Of a DNA stretch of 64,000 nucleotides, positions 1 to 11,426 are shown one piece after another. The position numbers were made by a program, and so were the translations under genes. The stretch spans positions 80,590,760 through 80,654,759 of the forward strand of contig CM043948.1 of NCBI GenBank assembly GCA_014529385.2, written 5' to 3'. Every line of letters begins with the position of its first letter. Within the stretch, counting starts at the first letter, position 1. Below the pieces are notes generated by a model. It ran no database searches and was not told the origin of the DNA. It saw only the letters and a program-made list of their open reading frames with translations. This DNA is from Adiantum capillus-veneris. Its lineage: Eukaryota; Streptophyta; Polypodiopsida; Polypodiales; Pteridaceae.

Positions 1-230
1 AGAAAAACAAGGAGATCTCTCATGAAGAAAATGTGCCCAGGGAGGAGGCAAGTTCCTCGAGAAAATAGGGATGCGTGACCTATGAGACCAAGTTACAATC
101 GAAAATATGATTTTGGAATTGTAATGGATACCCATGCAATGCGGGGGTTGGCATTGATGAAATAAGATGTTGTACTTCTTGTTGAAACTTGGGAGCATGA
201 TACACAAAGGATTAACGGCTTGGAGAATTA
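1..230 (+). pseudogene. LINE endonuclease, N-terminal fragment (split by LTR element)
   Basis: This is the left flank of the large LTR element. Near its right end one frame reads DVVLLVETWEHDTQRING, which resembles the first catalytic block of an APE-type LINE endonuclease (the LVETW glutamate). The same frame resumes at 18301 if the insertion and one copy of the 5-bp duplication are ignored, and leads into the endonuclease residues on the other side. A stop lies just upstream of the motif, so the copy is already decayed. The LINE 5' end lies outside the window. Confidence 0.7.
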
Positions 231-1162
231 TGTTAGCAGTTGGGCACACCCAATGGAGGATGATTGCCCGACATGATATTATTTTTTGTAATTATTCCTT
301 AATTGAGAAAAACCGTCATTTCACCTTTGTAAATAGCGGGGCTTGTAAAAGCTTCCAAATTGTATCACATTTTTGACATTTAGACTGAGTGAATGGTTAA
401 ATTGGAACGTTAGGGTTTGAGATTGTAAGGTATTTATACCACTTTTGACCTTAATGCAAAAAAACCTTTTGTCATTTTATAAGTTTTGTCTGTGTGAGTT
501 GAGCGTACTCTGTGTACGAGAGAGAGAGTGAGAGTTTTATCTTGATGCTACGCGCACACCGGTGGTTGGAATCGAGTGTGGAGAAGTGCAACGTGTTGCC
601 CCGGAAGAGAGCTACGCGCCAACACCTACATTGCGTGTGTATGATCCAGCTTTGCGAGCTCGATCCACGAGCTATATCTGGTGATTCGGTGAGCATACGT
701 TGTCGGTTTTTGCATTTCAGCATATCCGCATGTTCGCATTGAGTAGAGCTACACGTTAGGCACTTTAGTTTTCGGAAACGAAGACTTGCAAATTTCGACT
801 AGACATCCTACGTGATTTTGCACCGGGTGTTTAGGGTTGGGGTTTTGGTTCATGGACCTTAGGGAGAGCGACCTATTGGTGTTAATAGGGTTTCCTTCAA
901 GTTTCGTAGCATTTCAAGAACGTTTGATGGGTATTTGGCTCTTGAAAGCATTGTAGGAAATCTCCTCTTATGTACTCCTGAAGGCTGTAGCTTAGACATT
1001 GGATAGAGACCTCTCTAGGAAGTAGTCGAGAGTCGGTCGAGTGTAGGTTGACACCCTATGCTTGCTTCCACGCGCGTGCGGGTCGAGATTTGTCCTTAGC
1101 TGACAAATCTTGTTAGGTGAGTTCTCACTGTGCTGATGTCCGTCGCGGCATATCCGCCAACA
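231..1162 (+). repeat. 5' LTR of giant element
   Basis: Direct repeat of 17364-18295 at the same length of 932 bp, with TG...CA ends. Differences are scattered substitutions and small indels amounting to several percent by eye. It contains the TATA-like box at 431 and one half of the palindrome motif (AGACATCCTACGTG, 801-814). Confidence 0.93.
431..439 (+). promoter_or_regulatory. TATA-like box of 5' LTR
   Basis: TATTTATAC sits about 200 bp into the LTR and is kept in the 3' LTR. It is the likely Pol II core promoter of the element, and transcription would then start around 460-470. No experimental start is known. Confidence 0.5.
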
Positions 1163-1181
1163 TTGGTGCCACTGTCGGGGA
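1163..1181 (+). other. Primer binding site
   Basis: TTGGTGCCACTGTCGGGG follows the 5' LTR directly. It resembles the TGGCGCC...CGGGGA primer sites of many plant Ty3/gypsy elements. The matching tRNA was not identified. Confidence 0.6.
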
Positions 1182-1679
1182 CGAAAACCCTAGGTAGGTG
1201 ACCGAGACTAGTCCTTGCGGATAGGGATTCTCTCGCTTGCTAGAGTCTTGTTTTGCATTTAGATAGGATCAGAGGGTGGAGGACTCTCTAGGTCTTAGGA
1301 GGAGTCTAGGGAGCGAGTGTTTGGCCTAGATCCTTCGACTCAGGTAGACTTAGGTAATTTTAGGTATTAGTTAAGTGGTGGTGTTGAAAGTAGGAGCTGG
1401 AGTGGTAGAGGCAGTGAAAGGATAGCTTGAGAGTCCGAAGAGGTCAGGAAGCAACCCAGACACCAAAATCACCATCTCACATGATGAGTAGGAGTAGGGT
1501 AAGTAAGACATCATGATTTATGATCTGGAGCACTTCATGCATGCTATATTTGCTGATTAGGCTCATCAAAGACTCGTAAAAGACAAAAAAGAGTGTTAGA
1601 AGCTGAAGTGAAGTTCAAAAGTTTCTGTGAGTATTTCTGAGAGAGCTACAGAGCATAGGGAGTACTTCTGTCGGAAAAA

Positions 1680-2660
1680 AAATAAATTTTAAGCCAGTAG
1701 ACATGCTACGCGTAGGATGTCTATAGGGTGTTCTGGTGAGAATTTTGAAAATTTGAGTTGACCAGTGTTGAAAATCTGAGTTGAAAATCTGAATTTTGAA
1801 AATCTGAGTTTTGCCCTATTTTCACCTAGAAAGTGGAAGTTTGACCATATCTTGACAGGATAAAGCCAAAAGAAAGGAAATTGCCAGACATCCTACCCAA
1901 ATTGTGCCAAGGCATTATTTTAAGACCAAAACCATAGGATGGCTGCATGAGCATGATCTACATGATTTATTGAGTGCATGAGAAAGGTTTCATCTCAATT
2001 GGGTGAGAAAATTGGGTTTTAAGCAGACTTTAGCATTTTTTTATTGAAAAGGGCTAGGATAGCTAAAATTTGGGCCTTTTGAAATCCAAACTAAAATCTA
2101 AGCATAGCACTGGGTTGCTGACATCAAGGGGAAGCTGTGGCTCAAGTTTGGGGTCAAATAGATCACTTAGACATCCTACACGTAGGATGTGTTCTGTGTG
2201 AGTTACCACTCCAAATCCAACTTTGAGCATACCAAAGTGATCAGCACCTTAAGAGGAGTCTGTGGTTTGCATTTGAAGCAATTTTGAGCAGTTAGACATT
2301 CTACGCGTAGTATGTCTACTGCATGATATTGAAGTCAAAAACTGACTGTAGGCATAGCAAGGTGTTGTATAGCCTGAGGCAAGCCTCCTAGTCAATTTTA
2401 GTCCAAATTGGAGTTGATTTTACTGGTCAGACCAACATCAGGCTGTTGGAATAGATTCTAATCAATTGACCAGCTTATAGGTGTCCAAATCAAAAAGTTA
2501 AAACAACTGCGGACTCAGCATATCCAAGGGAATCTACAATGCAAAATTCAGCCAAAACAGAGCAGGTAGACATCCTACACGTAGGATGTCTACAGGGGCT
2601 TATTGAAGTGAAAATCTGACTGCGGACATAGAGTGATGTTCCAATTGACTTAAGAGTTCC
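1680..2660 (+). repeat. Palindrome array A
   Basis: Four copies of a 24-bp palindrome (half-site AGACATCCTACG followed by its reverse complement) lie at 1699-1722, 2169-2192, 2294-2317 and 2568-2591. The third differs from the consensus in one base of each arm, which keeps the dyad symmetry. The copy at 2169 is imperfect at its right end. A half-site (AGACATCCTACCCAAATTGTG) starts at 1886. Flanking sequence such as 'gagcaggtagacatcc' also recurs in array B, so the palindromes belong to a larger diverged repeat. No coding frame runs through it. Confidence 0.85.
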
Positions 2661-2999
2661 AGAACTTCTTTCAGAAGTGAAATTGGACCTTGTTTAACCT
2701 TTTGACGGAGTAAAGATTGAATTAAGACTTTCCCTGTAAACTGACAAACATTCGAGTGAAGTACAGTTCGAGATTAGCAGACCAAACCAAGAACAACCGA
2801 AGTGTATAAAGTAAAATAGTGGTTGAGGTTAACCCTCTAGTTATACCAATCATTACTAAGACCACCTCTAGTGGTTAAATGCTTTGATTCAATTTCCGAA
2901 ATTAAACGCTTGTGTATAGGTATATTCTGCGGCAAGACAAGAAGTTGTGCGGAAACTGAACCTTTACTAGGTGAGTGGTTGGATTTGTGATAAATTGCA

Positions 3000-4040
3000 T
3001 TGCTAAGTTTGATGAATTTAAAATTAGGAAGACACATTCCTAGAGACCAAAAAGTGGCAGGTAATCAAGGTAGCTTAGTTTCCACTGAGGAGAGTGTAAC
3101 TCAGGCAAGTCTAGATCCATTAGCACCGATCATTGAGGAGGGAAGTGATATTGACACTTCATCAGATAAATCCTTCTTCATGATGGGTAGTCAACAGCCA
3201 GGAGGTTTCTCCGATGAAGGACCAATGCTAGGAGGAAGTACCTCCCAAAACTCTTTGAACGATGCCAAGTTCACTATAATCTTCTTAGAAGGAACAAACT
3301 CTAGGGGAGCCCTAGTTTATTCTGACTATCGGGGACGCAAGTGTATTTGTATAGAAGAAATACCTTCTCAGAGACTGGAGATAATTCAAGTCTATGATGA
3401 TGGAGATAGATTCCGAGACGAAAAGGGGAACCACCATCTGATAGTTAGTAACCCTGAGGATTGCAATAGATACGGAGATAGCGTGGCAAAAGGAAAAATG
3501 GTTTCAGAAACTCAAGAAATGCCTACAAAAATTGATCGACCTGGAGCTCTTTTTATGTATGATAAATAAACAACCAAGGTCTCTACCTATAATGAGAATG
3601 TGGGAATTTACAAGCGTGAAAGCAAGGGAGTAGTCTCCTATTTTTGATGCAAAGAACCCTACCCAAACAAATGAAGCAAAGACAAGGTTCTTTACTTATT
3701 CTCTTATGAAATTGCTATGGGGAAGGATATCATTTTTGTTGACAGGTACGGGCGAGAATACAAACGTATTCTCCGAGAGGAGGTAGAAAAGGCAACAGTT
3801 CCAGTAACATCAACATATGCCCCCGAAGAAGTGCCAAGGTTCACCTATACCCCTAGCAAGTTGACAAATCTATTTTCACAGGCGTATGATGCGACCTCAC
3901 ATTCTAACCGACAACAGACGTTCAACTACCAGAACCAACAAGCAATCCAACCATCATTGCAGGCATCGCTTCGACAAAGTGCGACATTAGAACAAGACCG
4001 AAACCGAGATGGTTATCCAGCCATACGAGGGCTAATGTGA
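3000..4040 (+). pseudogene. Element ORF1 upstream of gag (function unknown)
   Basis: Two open stretches (3000-3569, 189 codons; 3717-4040, 107 codons) lie in the same frame, separated by a segment with in-frame stops, so they are probably one decayed ORF. The first part is acidic. I recognise no family. Two short motifs look like diverged repeats of one unit: LVYSDYRGRKCICIEEI in the first part and FVDRYGREYKRILREEV in the second. They suggest a repeated beta-rich module, which is inference. Its place between the PBS and gag is where Ogre-type elements carry an extra ORF. It is alternatively an old captured host sequence. Confidence 0.5.
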
Positions 4041-5780
4041 GATCCCCAACCCACCAATACCAAGATTGGGATGTGATCCTTGACAGGTCTCTAGGTCTAA
4101 TAAAAATCAGAGTCTCTAAACAAGAAAAATCTAAGGAATAGACCTTTACCATTGACAATGGCTTGGGTCTATAGCTTTAGAAGAAGACCTAGTCCTATCT
4201 CGCAGTGAAAACGGGATAATATATTAAAAGTTTAAAACTATTTCGGCCCTATAACTGAGCTAAGGTATCCTCAACCAACGCTTTTTCCTCCCTAACAGAT
4301 GTGAGGGCACAGCCGCTGGTGGACTCCTCTTCCAAGTGAAGAAGTTTTCTAAACGTTTTTAGTGTGCAAGGATGGATAGTTACCTGACTAATCAGGTCCA
4401 CCCGTCCTTGATTGACAACCTTAGTCAATCCTCACTTACCACCCCGCACTCACACATGATTCATTTATCTTACTATCACATTGTTTTAACATTTAAAATA
4501 ATGGTTTCTTTTAACGTTCCATCACAGTAATTCCTTGAAGACAGCATTGAAAGCATTTTTTTAGAAAACAGACATCTTTAAACTTAAGACATGGTACTGT
4601 CAATCAAAACATTGTCCATAATAACCATGACCAGTACTCTTCTTGTCTCAAGATCATCTAAGGGTGAAAAAACAGCACCCATTTCTTATTCACAATCCGG
4701 AGTGGATAAACCCCCACCCAAGGTTCCGGGTGCCCATACACCAAAACCAGTTGCCCATACAACCGGGCGGCTCCCCTAGGATAAAAAATGGTATTAACTT
4801 ATGTAGAAACATCAAGACATGACACAGAGTAGAAACTCATCGTTCATGGGGGTAACCGACTTATCCGTGGTGGCTGGAAAGCCAATCATTATCATCAAAA
4901 TATACCAAGGAGTCGGAGGCGTCTTGAGACAAGCTGTCTTAAGGATGATCAATCATATCTTTCCTAATTTTAACCCAAACAATTCTTTCCTACATTATAA
5001 ACAATGCACGCTAGAAGTTACCCTCCGTTTTCGGTCAATTATTTCTTTTCTTATTCGTACTCACTCCTTACGTATGCAATGCTAACTTAAAAATGAACTT
5101 TAAAAGATTTAAATTGAACAAAATAGAAATCCACCTGGGACTGCTCGTCCATGTGCTGTTGGGCTGGCGCCTGAAGACTCTCCTCTGTAGGCTTACTACT
5201 AGGCCCGGCTTCGTCGTCGTGCGACACTCTAGTTCACTTTGGAGCTATGTCCTCATCATCAAATGTAGGATTTGCTCGGGTCCTCTTAGGTGCCATAACT
5301 TATTATCCTTATAAAAAGGACGTCTAATCATTAGGTAAATTATTTGAAATCTAGACTTAACCTTTGTATTCAATAGTAACCCATTCAAGGTTAAATTTAT
5401 AGTCTTAATGGGTAAATTCTTGACCTAGTAATTTCTTATTTGTCTATATAGGCATGATAACTTTTTCCACCGCTTTTGTAAGGGTTTTCTAAGCTCTCCT
5501 AATTCTCTTATAATTGTCTATATCTTTTTTCTAATTTTTCCATCGAGTTTTAAGCTTGGAATCTACTTATTTTGGGCTTAATATTTATTCTATTTATTTT
5601 ATCATAAAGATTTCATTTTTTCATCTTGATATCATACGTTTACACTTACTATAATTTTTTAAAAAACTTTTGACCACAAAGTCTATTTATTTTAATTAAT
5701 CATTTGCTAAAATTAAGACTTTTGGTCAATTATAATTTCCTAACCTCACGAATCAACTATGGTATAATTACCACAAGTAG
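4041..5780. other. Non-coding interior of giant element
   Basis: I see no gene here. Short open frames such as 4819-5085 lack family features and composition bias. The base composition shifts from mixed to strongly AT-rich after about 5300. Confidence 0.5.
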
Positions 5781-5879
5781 ATAATGATATTTTTTATCTT
5801 TGGTAATTATCTTATTATTTTCTAACTTAATTATATAGTTTCCATCTTCAATTTCAGCTAAAATTAGGATAATTTGACT

Positions 5880-7080
5880 TAATTAAATATTTATACTACT
5901 TTTCTTACCTTGACATAATTATCATGGCCTCTTTATTATGTAAGCTAATTTTGATAAATAGATAATCATATAACATGATTTACTAATTTCCCCCTTGAAA
6001 TTTCAACATAAATTAGTATATTTTGACTTAGATAAATATCTATACCAAGTTTCTAACCTTGATATAATTATCACAGCCTTTTCATCATGTAATCTAGTTT
6101 TGATAAATAGCATGTTATCATATAGCATGATTTACTAATTTTCCTATTTAGTTTTAAGCTAGAATTAGTATAATTTGACTTAGATAGATATCTATACTAA
6201 GTTTCTAACCTTGACATAATTATCACAGCCTTTTCATCATGTAATCTATCTTTGAGAAATAACATATAATCATATAGCATGATTTACTAATTTTTCTCTT
6301 TAGTTTTAAGCTAGACTTAGTATAATTTGACTTAGATAAATATGTATTCTACTTTTCTAACCTTGAAATAATTATCACAGCCTCTTTATCCTATAATCTA
6401 GGTCTGATAAATAGCATGTAATCATAGCACATGATTTACTAATTTCCCCCTTTAATTTATCCTTAATAATAGTGGTTTTCTATTAGGATAATTATCTGTG
6501 GCTAAGATAATTGTCATGGATTTCTTAAGATGTAATTAACCTCTTATAATTATGTTCAAGAATTTTGAATCAATTTTCTATTTTTCTCCTTTTAATTTGT
6601 CCTAAAAATAGTGTAATTCTGCTAAGATAATTAGGTAAACTACTTATCTAAGATTGACATAATTATCATGGGTTTCTTAAAGTGTAGTTAACCTCTGATA
6701 ATTATATTATATTATTTTGAATCAATTTGCTATTTTCCACCTTTTTATTTTTCCTAAAAACAATGTAATTCTGCTAAGATAATTAGATAAACTAGTTATC
6801 TGAGATTAACATAATTATCACGAGTTTCCTAACATGTAATTAACTTCTAATAAATAACTCAAAGCAATTGAAATCAATTTACAAATTTCTCTTTTTAATT
6901 TGTCCTAAAAATAGAGTATTTTTGCTAAAGTAATAAGATAAATTAATGATCTGAGCTTGACATAATTATCACAGGCTCCCAACATATAATTAACCTTTGA
7001 TAGATTACTCAAAGTATTTTGAATCAATTCGATTATTTTTCCCTTTAATTTTATCTAAAAAATAGTGTAATTCTGTCTAA
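5880..7080 (+). repeat. AT-rich tandem repeats, unit about 150 bp
   Basis: The phrase ATAATTATCACAGCC or a close variant recurs at about 5915, 6061, 6211, 6364, 6498, 6656, 6809 and 6958, giving spacings of 134-158 bp. Each unit also holds a copy of 'atgatttactaattt' or 'ttttaatttgtcctaaaaa' that drifts between copies. This makes at least eight diverged head-to-tail units in non-coding sequence between ORF1 and gag. Confidence 0.75.
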
Positions 7081-7509
7081 TTAATTATGAAAATTACTCA
7101 AAAAATTATAAGATAATTTTGGTAACTTAATGACTGTCTAATGCAGCTTTGATAATTACCTCAACCTAATCTAAACTTAATTAATATATTTTCCATTAAT
7201 TTATGGTTAATTTGGATAATTTCAGTCTTAATATGATAGGATAATTAATTAGCTTAATATTCCCAAGCTTTAATTACAACAATCAGTAGAGAATATTTAA
7301 TTAAGAGACTATTTATGAGTATAAATAGGCCTAATCTTTAATTTATTAAGAAAATAGATTAATCTAGCCTTACTAATTAAGAAGGATTAGGCTAATTATC
7401 GTTTAAGTTAATCAACTAGAGCTTAATCTCTAGTGATTTCTGCATAGCGGTCTCTCTAGATGAGAGAAAGTGTGCCAAGGCTCCGAGTCTGTCTGAAATT
7501 GTGAAGCAA

Positions 7510-7660
7510 GGGTCATATTTATAGGTTTCTGGGCACTCACAAGTTGGAAAATGGCAATAACTTGCATCCCAAGCAGCCCTATAGGTCAAAAAACACCCCC
7601 TGCTGTTAAATCTAGTCTGGGAGAGTTCATCATTGCCCCACACAGTCCCCCAGATACACA
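7510..7660 (-). promoter_or_regulatory. LTR-like promoter on minus strand (uncertain)
   Basis: Read on the minus strand, CTATAAATATGACCC (around 7513-7527) is a good TATA box followed by a C-rich start region. Upstream is a TGTGTATCTGGGGGACTG stretch that could be an LTR start near 7660. It may be the end of an old solo LTR nested in the giant element. I could not find the other LTR end or a duplication. Confidence 0.25.
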
Positions 7661-8007
7661 AAATAGATTTTTACTAATTTCTCTGATTTTTAATGATGAA
7701 AATTGGAAATATCAGTAATTTCTAGAACCTTAGGATAAGAAAGTCTTTATTGATAATAATTATTGAAACCATCCAATTTTACTTAACTAATTAAATTCCT
7801 AGTGTAATCTTTCAGAGCCCGTAACTTTTTCAGATTTTATCGAAATTTTGTTCTGAAAATTTCTAGCCCGAGGTTTGCTGTGCTTAAGATTCCAAAAATA
7901 CCAATATTTGCCACAGTCGGACAGTTCTACATTACGTTTTCAATAATTATATCAGTTTGATTAAGCTTTATACAATCTTTAAGGTTTCAAAAACTGGAAA
8001 CCTTACA

Positions 8008-9706
8008 GCTAAGAGATTTACAAGAACCACCACTCTATTCACAGTATCAAGGCGAGAGTAAGCCAAAAACTCAAGAGTCGACAGAGCCTGGAAGACAACC
8101 CCATAGAACGATTTCGAAGAGATGAACCACCTCTTGCAAAAACCATCAGAAATTATGGCTTAGGGGCACCTCTGGGAGAGGAACTCTCCCACTACCGAAG
8201 GCCAGAGGAGGTATATCGAGTAGGACGAGGAGAACCAATGATGAGATTTGTAGACCATCGTAGAATTAGACCTTCTCAGGTGCAAAAATGGGTAAACAAG
8301 AAATACACGGGAAACAAAAATCCTAGGGGTCATGTAGCAGCTTTTGTGCGTGTAATTAGAGTTGAAGAGGTGTTAGACTTCCCTACCCAATTTGCAGGGT
8401 TTGGACTTACCCTAGAGGAGGATGCCGCTACTTGGTTTGACTCTGTGGAGTGTAGAGACTTTGAGTCTATGGAGGAGGTGTTTGACGAGTTTATTGAGGA
8501 ATTCTCACAAAGGGGGATATCTCATAATACAGTCTCACAAATCCATAAATTCAAACAGAAAGAAGGGGAATCTGTGCGAAAGGTAGCCCTTTGACTAAAA
8601 AGATATGTGAAGTTCTACCCTGTGGAGGAACTGCCAACTCAGTCCAGACTTATGCTAATATTTATTCAAGGACTAAGGAACGCAGATCTCTAGAAGGACT
8701 TACATATGAAGAGGAGCACAACGTTAAATGTGTTAACTAAGGAGGCTCTTTACCTTGTAGACAATTGTGCGGTCTACAAGGAGGGTGAATTCAAGGATCT
8801 TGATGACTATTCATCCTCACAACAAAGTGGAAGCAAGTCCGCTAAGACAGCACCGAAAGGAGAAGTAGTTGTAAGCCAGGAGCAGCTTGTGAAGGAAGTG
8901 CTAAAAAAATTTAATATGTATGCCAGCCTCGGGCTAAACAGCCGAAGTGGTGTGCTATTGAACAAAAATGGATAAACCATGTGACGGAGGAATGTTATTA
9001 TAACAAGGGATATGTGAGAGAGCGACCATATGCTCCCCAAGATCAGGTAGCATCTTCTCAATTTCCACCGATACCTAGGTATCAAGCAGGAAACCTACCA
9101 GGACCTGTAGGTGTAGAAAGACCACAACCAGTATTGGGGCAACAACCACCCCTACCAGGATTACGACCAGCCGGCATAAGATACACACCAACAATAAACG
9201 AACCAGAAGAGAAGGCTTTGATATCAATGCATGCATATTACGAAGATTCCAATGGATATGCTGCAAATCCTTTCTATTATCCACCGGAAGAACCCACAAC
9301 GCCAGAACCTTGGAGCATGATGGGAAGTACAGGACCACCAACAGCTGCACAGGTAGCAGGAGAAGGAAGATATAGCTTGGATGAACAAACACTGTTGTTC
9401 ATAGCCAACCGAGGCATGAGCGGACAGAGGCATGCATACCAACAAAGAGGAGCTCAAGGAGCACCTCAACAGCCTAAGGGACCCTGCTACAAGTGTGGTG
9501 GAGACCATTGGCTAAGAGACTGTCCTCATGATGAAATCATTAGAGTCAACGTATATTGCACCGAGTGTGGAATTACTCATTTGATTCTTGATTGCCCTAA
9601 GAACCCGAGCAAAGGAGCAAAAACTACCTTGAACATGCTGGAAGTAGTGCCTTCCAGTGGAGGGTCAGAAAACGAGACAATAATACCTATTCAGGCAGTG
9701 ACATGA
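8008..9706 (+). pseudogene. gag: Retrotransposon gag with two CCHC zinc knuckles (giant element)
   Basis: The frame can be followed from about 8008 (upstream of the first ATG), through a region typical of plant gypsy Gag (AATWFDSVECRDFESMEEVF, then KFKQKEGESVRKVAL at 8550-8594), across stops near 8594 and 8692, to 8975. A frame change follows, and the frame from 8981 carries a proline-rich segment and two zinc knuckles: CYKCGGDHWLRDC (about residues 169-181 of that segment) and CTECGITHLILDC. Gag would form the particle and bind element RNA. Both knuckles have three residues between the second Cys and His rather than the usual four. The same arrangement appears in the pol-less element at 32.6-33.2 kb, so the two are probably related. 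With at least two stops and a frameshift, the copy is dead. Confidence 0.8.
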
Positions 9707-9810
9707 GCCCAAGCTCAAAGAATGACAAATGAAACCATAATTGAAGAGCCAAAACCAATGCCCCAAGTTCAGAAATGAAAAATTAGAGAAGCACTTGGAA
9801 AGCTAGAAAG

Positions 9811-11217
9811 GTGCGTATGAAAGCCAGGAGAGAACAAGAGCAAACCGCTCTATCTGAGGAGTTAAAACACATAAGCTCACACACTGCGGAAACCATAGGG
9901 CCCAAGGAAATAGTAGAACCCAAAGGTGCAGGATCAGGAGGATCAGTGCTGGTAGAAAAAGTAAATGAGCAGTTAGACGCACTTTTAAAAGGATACGAAG
10001 CCAGACTAAAAAACAACCAAACCCAAGAGCAAAGATGGATGACTTATCCATATGCAGAAATAGAAAAACAAAGGTTGGAAATGTGTCGAAAGATGATTGA
10101 AACAGCCCAATCCTTGATAGAAAACCCGCTTGGTAAACCTGCAAGTTGGCACGAGGTAGCAGCTCCAACCCCTATCAAACCAACTCTAGAGAAACAAGTA
10201 GACACGAAGGAGAGACTCACGACTACCTCTGCGTCTAGGAGAGAACCTATCATAGTGCCAAATACAACAGATGAGACAATTGATAGTTTCCAGCCTAAAA
10301 AATTGGTAGAAATGGGTAAGGATTGTAACAGTCTGAATGACCTATGGAAGCAAATCCATGATGCCAACGAAGCTAACAGGGTGAGCCACCAAATAAATAG
10401 CACAAGAAAGGAGAAAAATGAGATCTTACTTCCCATTGAAGAATTTGAGGCAAGATCACAAATAAACTTTGATATGCATTCACAAGGGGGAGACCAAGGA
10501 TCAGACCAAGGATCAATTAGTTCGGGACACAGCCAACCAGAATCGCTAAAAACTCTACCCTCTTACCTAGGGGAGTATGAAGCTAAGTCTGAGGTGAGAG
10601 CATTCCCATCTCAAAGACTTTCTTCCAACAGAGTGATGGATTCACAAGGGTTGATTGAGTTATTGTCCACTCCTGTGGCATGCACAATCACATTAGCCAA
10701 ACTCCTGAGGTTACGACCAAACATGTGGACCACCATAGACACATGCTTAGAAAAATTTGGAGTAAAAGACCCCACCTCGAAGCTTCAAGAAGGGATCAGA
10801 GAATTGGGCAAGCCTCAACTAAACACTAGGCCAGTACCTTTAAACAAGGTTGAAGAATATTGCGAGGAAGAAGATGGAAATACCACACTACAGAGCCTTG
10901 CAAGAGTCCACCGAGTGGTAAATCGGTGGAAAGTCACCCAAATTCTACCAAAACTCATGGGTAGGAGCATCTCAACATGCTCTACAAGGCTATATAGCAC
11001 ACATAGCCATAAAGCGACCCGTAGCGGGACTAAGCTTCAGAAACGGCATCAGACACACAAAGCGTCAACTAGCTCTCACACGGCAAAACCAGATGTCCGT
11101 TTGCCACCAAACTTCACGAGCGGCATTCCTAGACCATCAACAACCAAGTCCTATGGTGGTAGACCAACACAAATCATCGATGGCATGCAAACGCAACCAC
11201 GGGTGCTTCCAGAGTGA
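9811..11217 (+). CDS. Gag C-terminal/linker region of giant element (468 codons)
   Basis: This is an open frame following the knuckle segment after a frame change and stops. It is hydrophilic and rich in E, K, Q and S, with a predicted helical stretch near the start (EQEQTALSEELK) and a basic C-terminal tail. Around residues 285-310 it holds LLSTPVACTITLAKLLRLRP, which resembles the short segment that precedes the protease in plant gypsy polyproteins. No protease follows, so the pol genes appear to have been lost exactly here. It could be translated alone or be part of a decayed Gag polyprotein. Confidence 0.5.
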   Translation: MRMKARREQEQTALSEELKHISSHTAETIGPKEIVEPKGAGSGGSVLVEKVNEQLDALLKGYEARLKNNQTQEQRWMTYPYAEIEKQRLEMCRKMIETAQSLIENPLGKPASWHEVAAPTPIKPTLEKQVDTKERLTTTSASRREPIIVPNTTDETIDSFQPKKLVEMGKDCNSLNDLWKQIHDANEANRVSHQINSTRKEKNEILLPIEEFEARSQINFDMHSQGGDQGSDQGSISSGHSQPESLKTLPSYLGEYEAKSEVRAFPSQRLSSNRVMDSQGLIELLSTPVACTITLAKLLRLRPNMWTTIDTCLEKFGVKDPTSKLQEGIRELGKPQLNTRPVPLNKVEEYCEEEDGNTTLQSLARVHRVVNRWKVTQILPKLMGRSISTCSTRLYSTHSHKATRSGTKLQKRHQTHKASTSSHTAKPDVRLPPNFTSGIPRPSTTKSYGGRPTQIIDGMQTQPRVLPE

Positions 11218-11426
11218 AAAATTGCTAAACGAAGCTCGGGTGAAGCCAAAGCCAACAAAAACCATATGGCAAGGATCCCCACGGAACCATGAAGCTATGG
11301 AGACTAACATCAAGAAATTTCATCGCCGAAAAGCACTCGAAGAGTCAGAAAACGGCTCAGAGGCTCTGAAAGCCAAACAACGAGTTTCTATCTATCTTTT
11401 TGACTTTTTATTGAAATAGGGCTTAA

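Noticed and set aside
1699-1722. Palindromes read as transcription terminators or as CRISPR repeats
   Set aside because: The window is eukaryotic, there is no T-run after the dyads, and the spacers are not of constant 30-40 bp length.
7416-7661. Minus-strand frame of 81 codons as a gene
   Set aside because: It overlaps the putative LTR-like promoter and shows no family motif.
9075-9508. Minus-strand open frames over gag (9075-9392, 9224-9508) and others at 9803-10436 and 16001-16282
   Set aside because: They are shadows of the plus-strand gag and coiled-coil coding sequence with biased composition and carry no motif of their own.
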